NCBI RefSeq assembly: GCF_017377795.1
Contig: NZ_JAFRDR010000012.1
Coordinates: 1-64,000 of the forward strand
DNA: 64,000 nucleotides
Origin: Williamsia soli
GTDB taxonomy: Bacteria; Actinomycetota; Actinomycetes; Mycobacteriales; Mycobacteriaceae
Direction of reading: 5' to 3'
Shown here: positions 58,166 to 64,000 of the stretch, piece after piece
How positions within the stretch are numbered: the stretch's first letter is position 1
How the letters are laid out: every line of letters starts with the position of its first letter
Program-made: the position numbers and the translations under genes
The notes under the pieces: model-generated
The model's database searches: none
The model's input: only the letters and a program-made list of their open reading frames with translations
What the model was told of the DNA's origin: nothing

Positions 58166-59536
58166 CGCGGTGAGCCGACCGATGGCGTTGAGCGGCAACG
58201 GCAGCCAACTCGGCCGATGCTTGGCCTCGTATCCCGCCTCGTAGACGGCCTTGTCGAGTTCGTACGCACGCAGGAGTGCTGACCGATCGCGCGGGTCTGC
58301 GCCGGTGACCGAGGCGTATCCCTCGCAGAACGCCGAGGCGTTCCGGTCCACCCATTCGACCGCTCGAAATGCGCGCTGCGCAGTCACATTCGGAGCACCC
58401 TGGCCCAACAGATGCTGACCTGCATAGTCGAAGGAACGAAGCATTCCGGCGACGTCACGGAGCGGACTGTCGGGTTTGCGACGCTCGGCGACCGGCTTGA
58501 TGGGTTCACCTTCGAAGTCGATCAGCAACCAGGTCGACGGCGTCCGCAGCACCTGACCGAGGTGCAGATCTCCGTGGATGCGCTGCACCGTGTCGGACCC
58601 GGATTGCGCTGCCTCGTCATATACGGCCGCGATTGCAGCGCGGTGTTCTGCAAGCTCGGGAATCGTTTCGGCCGCGACGTCGAGTCTCGACCGCATGTCA
58701 TCGATTGCGTTCTCCCCCGGTGCGCGTACCTCGGTGCCCAGACTTCGGGCCAGGTCGGCATGCACGTGTGCGACCGCGGCGCCGAGCCGTTCGGCGTCAC
58801 CGGCGAAGTCGCTACCGAGCTCCGCGGCGTGCAGGTCTGCCTCGGTGAACAGGTCACGCACGCTGATCAAGGCCATACTCCAGCCGTCGGCTGCGTTTTC
58901 GATGAAGTCCTGCGCCATCGCCAGGGTCGTCGGTTCCCCATCGACGTCGGCCTCGACCCACCCGCGCAGGTCTGCCACATATTCACAGCCCACCCCACTG
59001 AGCGCTCGGTGGAGTTCGACGTCGGGGTTGATCCCGGCCTCGAGCTGCCGGAAAACCTTGAACAGCAGCGTCTCTCCGAAAACCAACGATGTGTTCGACT
59101 GCTCGGCCCCGAGCACATGACCAGATTCAGCGGTATCGATCACCGTTCCGGGGATGGTCTCGAAACGCAGGTCCCCGATGTGCTCCTGCGCACCCAGCGC
59201 CGTCAGATACCGAGCGATCACATCCGGATCGTGCAGTCCGTCATACGCGGCGACACCACCGGTCGTCGATTCAGGCAATGCCCAGGACACCAACGGCTCG
59301 GAGAGGTGCGCGCGAAATCCCAGCGGAACCTGGTAACGAACCGGCGGCCCGCTCGCGAACTCGACCTCGACAAGCACGTGCTCGCCGGCAAACCCGTCGT
59401 CAGACGTCAGCGGCACGCGCGTCGAGATCGATACCCGCGTGATGTCACGGTCCTTGGCCGAGAACCACCGCTGATGAGGGAGCCACTGTCGAAGCGCCTC
59501 GGCGAGCTGCTGGTCGGTGGGTACGTCGATGCTCAT
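58157..59536 (-). CDS. mak: maltokinase
   Basis: 459 residues; phosphorylates maltose with ATP to maltose 1-phosphate, the substrate of GlgE for alpha-glucan synthesis. Eukaryotic-kinase-like fold: phosphate-positioning [12 protein letters not shown], catalytic loop [12 protein letters not shown] and metal-binding DFEGEP, all as in M. tuberculosis Mak (Pep2). The N-terminal maltokinase cap (residues ~1-90) is present. ATG overlaps the treS stop by 4 bp, so TreS and Mak are made together; they form a complex in mycobacteria. Confidence 0.95.
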   Translation of the reverse strand: MSIDVPTDQQLAEALRQWLPHQRWFSAKDRDITRVSISTRVPLTSDDGFAGEHVLVEVEFASGPPVRYQVPLGFRAHLSEPLVSWALPESTTGGVAAYDGLHDPDVIARYLTALGAQEHIGDLRFETIPGTVIDTAESGHVLGAEQSNTSLVFGETLLFKVFRQLEAGINPDVELHRALSGVGCEYVADLRGWVEADVDGEPTTLAMAQDFIENAADGWSMALISVRDLFTEADLHAAELGSDFAGDAERLGAAVAHVHADLARSLGTEVRAPGENAIDDMRSRLDVAAETIPELAEHRAAIAAVYDEAAQSGSDTVQRIHGDLHLGQVLRTPSTWLLIDFEGEPIKPVAERRKPDSPLRDVAGMLRSFDYAGQHLLGQGAPNVTAQRAFRAVEWVDRNASAFCEGYASVTGADPRDRSALLRAYELDKAVYEAGYEAKHRPSWLPLPLNAIGRLTASQ

Positions 59537-61359
59537 GGTCGAACCGCCGCCTCGGCCTCACTGCTGAGTGGATATCCTTGGGCCACATTGGAATCAGATG
59601 GGTCGGGCTGTAGTGCAAACCAGTAGAAGCCGTGGCCGGGCAGGGTGATCATGTAACCGTCGGGTCCGATTTTCGGGAACGGGATCGACCCGGTCAGCTC
59701 GACCGGGATCCGGCCCTCGAATGCCGAGAGGTCCAGGATCACGCCCTGCGGAAAACGCGACAGGTTGTTGACGCACAATATGACGTCGCTGGTGCGGCGC
59801 TCCTGGTTCGACGGTGCCAGCTCGCGTAGGTAGGTCAGCACCGATGGGTTGCTGTTACCCAGCTCCGTGAACGTACCCAGACCGAATGCGGGGTGTTGCT
59901 TGCGGACCTCGATCATGCGTCTGGTCCAGTGCAGCAAAGTGTTGGTGGCGTTCATCTGTGCCTCGACGTTGACCGATTGGAATCCGTAGGTGGGGTCCAT
60001 GATCACCGGCAGGTACATCCGGCCCGGATCGGTCCGCGAGAAGCCGGCGTTTCGATCGGGAGTCCACTGCATCGGGGTGCGCACCGAATCACGATCGCCC
60101 AGCCAGATGTTGTCGCCCATCCCGATCTCGTCGCCGTAGTACAGCATCGGCGACCCGGGGAGGCTGAGCAACAATGCGGTGAACAGTTCTAGCTGGTTGC
60201 GATCGTTGTCGAGCAGCGGCGCCAGTCGCCGCCGGATGCCGATGTTCGCCTTCATGCGCGGATCCTTCGCGTACTCGGCGTACATGTAGTCGCGTTCCTC
60301 GTCGGTCACCATCTCCAGCGTGAGCTCGTCGTGGTTACGCAAGAAGATCGCCCACTGCGCAGACTTCGGGATCGGCGGCGTCTGCTCCAGGATCTCTGAG
60401 ATCGGGAAGCGGTTCTGTCGGCGCACGGCCATGAAGATGCGGGGCATCAGGGGAAAGTGGAAGGCCATGTGGCACTCGTCGCCGACATCGGGTTCACCGA
60501 AGTACTCGACCACGTCGGCAGGCCACTGGTTGGCCTCGGCCAGCAGGACGCGGCCCGGGTACTCCTCGTCGACCACCTTGCGGCAGCGTTTGAGGAAGAC
60601 GTGGGTCTCGCCGAGATTCTCGCAGTTGGTCTGATCGCGTTCGAACAGGTAGGGCACCGCGTCGAGCCGGAATCCGTCGATGCCGAGGTCGAGCCAGAAC
60701 CGCAACACGTCGATCATCGCGTCGGCGACTTCGGGATTGTCGTAGTTCAGATCGGGTTGGTGCGAAAAGAATCGGTGCCAATAGTATTGGCCCCGAACGG
60801 GATCCCACGTCCAGTTGGAGATCTCCGTGTCGACGAAGATGATGCGCGCCTCTGGATAGCCGGTGTCGTCGTCGGCCCAGACGTAGTAATCGCCGTAGGG
60901 TCCGTCCGGATCGGACCGCGACTCCTGGAACCACTGGTGACTGTCGGACGTGTGATTCATGACCAGGTCGGTGATGATGCGGATCCCGCGCCTGTGTGCC
61001 TGATCGATCAGTTCGACGAAATCGTCGACGGTGCCGAACTCGGGCAGCACCGTCCGGAAGTCCCTGATGTCATATCCGCCGTCGCGGAGCGGGGAATCGT
61101 AGAACGGCGGCAACCACAGACAGTCGACGCCGAGCCACGACAGGTAATCGAGCTTGTCGGTGAGTCCGCGAAGATCGCCCACGCCGTCGTTGTTGGAGTC
61201 GTTGAACGCTCGCACGAGGACCTCATAGAAGACGGCCTTCTTGAACCAGTCGTTGTCGACCCGCAGCGGTTTGGCATGGTCGAAGTCCTCCGATTGCGCC
61301 TCGACCAGATGGCCGTCGGCGGTGTGTTCGGCTTCGTCCTGCGGATTCTCCAACGGCAT
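59533..61359 (-). CDS. treS: trehalose synthase (maltose alpha-D-glucosyltransferase)
   Basis: GH13 enzyme that interconverts trehalose and maltose; 608 residues from the chosen start. Catalytic nucleophile Asp in [13 protein letters not shown], acid/base Glu in LLAEANQWP and the third Asp in [19 protein letters not shown] and [13 protein letters not shown] are TreS-typical. The frame also opens with TTG 61398, but TAGGGT directly there would be a -10 box; ATG 61359 has GAGGTG 3 nt upstream. With mak it channels trehalose into the GlgE pathway; glgE and glgB are not in this window. Confidence 0.95.
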   Translation of the reverse strand: MPLENPQDEAEHTADGHLVEAQSEDFDHAKPLRVDNDWFKKAVFYEVLVRAFNDSNNDGVGDLRGLTDKLDYLSWLGVDCLWLPPFYDSPLRDGGYDIRDFRTVLPEFGTVDDFVELIDQAHRRGIRIITDLVMNHTSDSHQWFQESRSDPDGPYGDYYVWADDDTGYPEARIIFVDTEISNWTWDPVRGQYYWHRFFSHQPDLNYDNPEVADAMIDVLRFWLDLGIDGFRLDAVPYLFERDQTNCENLGETHVFLKRCRKVVDEEYPGRVLLAEANQWPADVVEYFGEPDVGDECHMAFHFPLMPRIFMAVRRQNRFPISEILEQTPPIPKSAQWAIFLRNHDELTLEMVTDEERDYMYAEYAKDPRMKANIGIRRRLAPLLDNDRNQLELFTALLLSLPGSPMLYYGDEIGMGDNIWLGDRDSVRTPMQWTPDRNAGFSRTDPGRMYLPVIMDPTYGFQSVNVEAQMNATNTLLHWTRRMIEVRKQHPAFGLGTFTELGNSNPSVLTYLRELAPSNQERRTSDVILCVNNLSRFPQGVILDLSAFEGRIPVELTGSIPFPKIGPDGYMITLPGHGFYWFALQPDPSDSNVAQGYPLSSEAEAAVRP

Positions 61360-61471
61360 GCGCACCTCGACTGTCGGCTCTACGGTGTACTCGGTCAACC
61401 CTACGTGCCAGGGACGTAGTTGGTCCGGCGGGCGAGTACCCAGTTCGAGTCGAAACTAACGCATAGCGGCC

Positions 61472-62218
61472 TCAGCGCCGAAAAAGCTTGTCACCCAACC
61501 AGACCAATGGGTCGTACTTGCGATCAGCAACACGTTCCTTCATCGGGATCAGGGCGTTGTCGGTGATCTTGATGTGTTCGGGGCATACGTCGGTACAGCA
61601 TTTGGTGATGTTGCACATCCCCAGGCCGTGCTCTTCTTGTGCTGAATTCCGGCGTTCGGCGACGTCGAGTGGGTGCATGTCCAGCTCGGCCACCCGCATC
61701 AGATACCGCGGGCCTGCAAAGGCTTCTTTGTTCTCCTCGTGATCACGCACCACGTGGCAGGTGTCCTGGCACAGGAAACACTCGATGCACTTGCGGAACT
61801 CCTGCGACCGCTGCACATCGACCTGCTTCATGCGGTACTCCCCCGCCTTCAGCCCCTCGGGTGGCGTGAACGAATGGATCTCGCGTGCTTTCTGATAGTT
61901 GAAGGAGACATCGGTGACGAGGTCCCGGATCACCGGGAACGTGCGCATCGGGGTGACCGTGATGACCTCGTCCTCGGTGAACGTGGACATCCGGGTCATG
62001 CACAGCAGCTTGGGCCTCCCGTTCACCTCCGCCGAGCACGAGCCGCATTTGCCTGCCTTGCAGTTCCACCGGACGGCGAGATCGGGCGTCTGGGTGGCCT
62101 GTAGTCGGTGGATGATGTCGAGGACGACTTCACCGTCGTTGGCCTGCACGGTGTAGTCCTGCAGATCGCCACCGTCGGTGTCGCCGCGCCACACCCGGAA
62201 CTTCGCGTCGTAGCCCAT
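61472..62218 (-). CDS. sdhB: succinate dehydrogenase/fumarate reductase iron-sulfur subunit
   Basis: 248 residues. The [2Fe-2S] ligands are in NCKAGKCGSCSAEVNG and KLLC, and the C-terminal cluster ligands are in CIECFLCQDTCH and CNITKCCTDVCPEH, which suit the [4Fe-4S]/[3Fe-4S] pair. Start ATG 62218 with AGGAG 7 nt upstream; one base separates it from the sdhA stop. Resembles M. tuberculosis Rv0247c (Sdh1-type) rather than the classical SdhB. No membrane anchor gene follows, so it must lie upstream of sdhA, beyond the window. Confidence 0.93.
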   Translation of the reverse strand: MGYDAKFRVWRGDTDGGDLQDYTVQANDGEVVLDIIHRLQATQTPDLAVRWNCKAGKCGSCSAEVNGRPKLLCMTRMSTFTEDEVITVTPMRTFPVIRDLVTDVSFNYQKAREIHSFTPPEGLKAGEYRMKQVDVQRSQEFRKCIECFLCQDTCHVVRDHEENKEAFAGPRYLMRVAELDMHPLDVAERRNSAQEEHGLGMCNITKCCTDVCPEHIKITDNALIPMKERVADRKYDPLVWLGDKLFRR

Positions 62219-62219
62219 C

Positions 62220-64000
62220 TCAGTTCTCCTTGGTCCCGCCGGCATCAGGGTGTCCTGCAATTTCCCCTGCTGTGTAGTACTTTTCGATCTCGGAGAAGTC
62301 GAAGAGTTCCAGCAACTCCGGACGCATCGGCGTCTGCTCTTCCTTGACCACGGTCACCTCGGGCACAGGCGAGTCGTCGTTTCCGTCCGCGGTGCAGACC
62401 AGCAGGGTGTTACGCCAGTCCGAGTCCATACCCGGGTGGTCGTCTCGGGTGTGACCGCCCCGGCTCTCGGTCCGCAGTAGCGCGGCCTTCGCCACGCACT
62501 CGCAGACCAGCAGCATGTTCCGCAGGTCCACTGCGAGGTGCCAGCCGGGGTTGAACTGTCGGTGGCCTTCGACCTGCATGCCTGCGAGACGGCCGCGGAT
62601 ACCTGCGAGCACCTCGATCGCCTCCTCGACCTCGTCGGCTTTGCGGATGATCCCCACGAGGTCGTTCATCGACTGTTGCAGGTCCGTATGCAGCGTGTAG
62701 GGATTCTCCGCTCTGCCCTCGGTCGGCGGGTCGAACGGCGAGAGTGCGAACCTCGCTGCTCGATCGATGTCCTCGGCCGCGACCTCAGGCCGCTTCTTCA
62801 GGCCCTCGACATAGGCGGCCGCACCCAGTCCGGCGCGACGGCCGAACACCAGCAGATCCGACAACGAGTTGCCGCCCAATCGGTTTGATCCGTGCATGCC
62901 GCCCGAGCACTCCCCGGCCGCGAACAGTCCGGGAACTCGTGCAGCCGCGGTGTCCGGGTCGACCTCGATGCCGCCCATGACGTAGTGACAGGTGGGCCCG
63001 ACCTCCATCGGTTCAGCAGTGATGTCGACGTCAGCGAGCTCTTTGAATTGGTGGTGCATCGACGGCAGCCTGCGGATGATCTCGTCAGCGGGCATGCGCG
63101 ACGCGATGTCGAGGTAGACGCCGCCGTGGTCGGTACCGCGGCCGGCTTTGACCTCTTCGTTGATGGCCCGGGCGACCTCGTCGCGCGGAAGCAGATCGGG
63201 GGTTCGCCGGGCACTGTCGTTGTCCGCCAGCCACTTGTCCGCTTCTTCTTCGGTCTCGGCGTACTGGCCTTTGAAGACGGGCGGGATGTAGTCGAACATG
63301 AAGCGTTTTCCGTCAGTGTTCTTCAGGACCCCGCCGTCGCCGCGAACGCCCTCGGTGACGAGGATCCCCTTCACGCTGGGCGGCCAGACCATCCCGGTCG
63401 GATGGAACTGGATGAACTCCATGTTGATCAAACTTGCACCGGCGCGCAGAGCCAGCGCGTGACCGTCGCCGGTGTATTCCCAGGAGTTCGAGGTCACCTT
63501 GAAGGATTTGCCGATGCCGCCGGTGGCCAGCACCACCGCCGGCGACTCGAACAGCACGAAACGGCCGGATTCGCGCCAGTAACCGAAGGCGCCCGAGATG
63601 GCGTCACCGTCCTTGAGCAGTTCGGTGATGGTGCACTCGGCAAAGACCTTGATCCGGGCCTCGTAGTCCCCGGTCGCCGCGAAGTCCTCTTGCTGCAGCG
63701 CGACGATCCTCTGCTGCATCGTGCGGATCAGTTCCAGACCGGTGCGGTCGCCGACGTGGGCAAGTCTGGCGTAGGTGTGGCCACCGAAGTTGCGCTGCGC
63801 GATCCTGCCGTCCTCGGTGCGGTCGAACAGGGCGCCATAGGTTTCCAGTTCCCAGACCCGGTCCGGGGCCTCTTTGGCGTGGAGTTCGGCCATACGCCAG
63901 TTGTTGAGGAACTTTCCACCGCGCATGGTGTCCTTGAAGTGGGTCTGCCAGTTGTCCTTGGAGTTGGCATTGCCCATCGACGCCGCGCAACCGCCCTCGG
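62220..64000 (-). CDS. sdhA: succinate dehydrogenase/fumarate reductase flavoprotein subunit (partial)
   Basis: The C-terminal ~593 residues; the frame is open through the window edge (EGGCAAS precedes the internal MGNANSKDNW), so the N-terminal FAD-binding Rossmann motif and the covalent-FAD His are outside. Visible: HVGDRTGLELIRTMQQ, the substrate-binding TCHYVMGGIEVD, and the FAD-binding FAAGECSGGMHGSNRLGGNSLSD. Matches the Rv0248c-type flavoprotein of the Sdh1 complex. The internal ATG at 63977 is not the start. Confidence 0.93.
   Translation of the reverse strand, partial: EGGCAASMGNANSKDNWQTHFKDTMRGGKFLNNWRMAELHAKEAPDRVWELETYGALFDRTEDGRIAQRNFGGHTYARLAHVGDRTGLELIRTMQQRIVALQQEDFAATGDYEARIKVFAECTITELLKDGDAISGAFGYWRESGRFVLFESPAVVLATGGIGKSFKVTSNSWEYTGDGHALALRAGASLINMEFIQFHPTGMVWPPSVKGILVTEGVRGDGGVLKNTDGKRFMFDYIPPVFKGQYAETEEEADKWLADNDSARRTPDLLPRDEVARAINEEVKAGRGTDHGGVYLDIASRMPADEIIRRLPSMHHQFKELADVDITAEPMEVGPTCHYVMGGIEVDPDTAAARVPGLFAAGECSGGMHGSNRLGGNSLSDLLVFGRRAGLGAAAYVEGLKKRPEVAAEDIDRAARFALSPFDPPTEGRAENPYTLHTDLQQSMNDLVGIIRKADEVEEAIEVLAGIRGRLAGMQVEGHRQFNPGWHLAVDLRNMLLVCECVAKAALLRTESRGGHTRDDHPGMDSDWRNTLLVCTADGNDDSPVPEVTVVKEEQTPMRPELLELFDFSEIEKYYTAGEIAGHPDAGGTKEN

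Overview
The window is chromosomal DNA from a high-GC actinobacterium of the order Mycobacteriales (Corynebacteriales). It is probably a Gordonia/Williamsia/Rhodococcus-type organism rather than a Mycobacterium, but the genus cannot be fixed from the sequence alone. The evidence is the 5' end of a 16S rRNA gene, GTG/TTG starts, TANNNT-type leaderless promoters and long-range gene order. Much of positions 788-52147 follows, in reverse, the Mycobacterium tuberculosis neighbourhood Rv1630-Rv1689 (rpsA, coaE, DUF402, uvrB, Usp, MBL protein, uvrA, infC-rpmI-rplT-tsnR, pheST, argCJBDFRGH, lipase/acyl-CoA synthase fusion, mpg, tyrS), with accessory genes inserted. The M. tuberculosis comparison is from memory.

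Layout. 1-780: 5' end of an rrn operon (minus strand) with leader, boxA-like element and two candidate promoters, placed after tyrS as in the rrnB locus of fast-growing mycobacteria. 788-6054: tyrS, mpg, a Trm112-like protein and a 997-residue lipase/acyl-CoA-synthase fusion. 6138-14634: a complete arginine operon argC-J-B-D-F-R-G-H (minus strand), mostly with 1-4 bp start/stop overlaps, headed by a leaderless promoter with an ARG-box-like sequence over its -10. 14699-19774: accessory block with a carboxymuconolactone-decarboxylase-like protein, a VOC protein, a TetR regulator with a perfect palindromic operator, an ABC exporter and a 14-TM MFS exporter. 19759-25541: pheT, pheS, an rRNA methyltransferase, and infC-rpmI-rplT. 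infC starts with AUC and has a long structured leader containing an intrinsic terminator.

25897-31003: DUF1844 protein, ilvD and uvrA. 31377-36412: MFS/GlxA-type regulator divergent pair, an MBL-fold hydrolase, an EVE/PUA-like protein, and a DoxX-like membrane protein carrying about 18 uninterrupted 11-residue repeats. 36467-42487: a self-contained fructose PTS (ptsI divergent from deoR-type regulator, fruK, fruA, ptsH) ending in a strong terminator. 42639-52147: HelR/HelD-like RNA polymerase recycling ATPase, universal stress protein, uvrB, DUF402 protein, coaE with an eroded C-terminal GrpB-like domain, an AztD-like zinc-binding lipoprotein with a Zur-box-like sequence, and rpsA. 52226-64000: methyltransferase, alpha/beta hydrolase, isopropylmalate/tartrate-dehydrogenase-like enzyme, BisC-like molybdoenzyme, LigT-like protein, mak-treS (trehalose to maltose 1-phosphate), and sdhB-sdhA of the Rv0247c/Rv0248c type, with sdhA cut by the window end.

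No mobile element, CRISPR array, phage gene or tRNA gene was seen. The features most worth following up are the DoxX 11-mer repeat protein, the infC leader, the methyltransferase start buried in a terminator stem, and the lipase/acyl-CoA synthase whose adenylation motifs are degraded.
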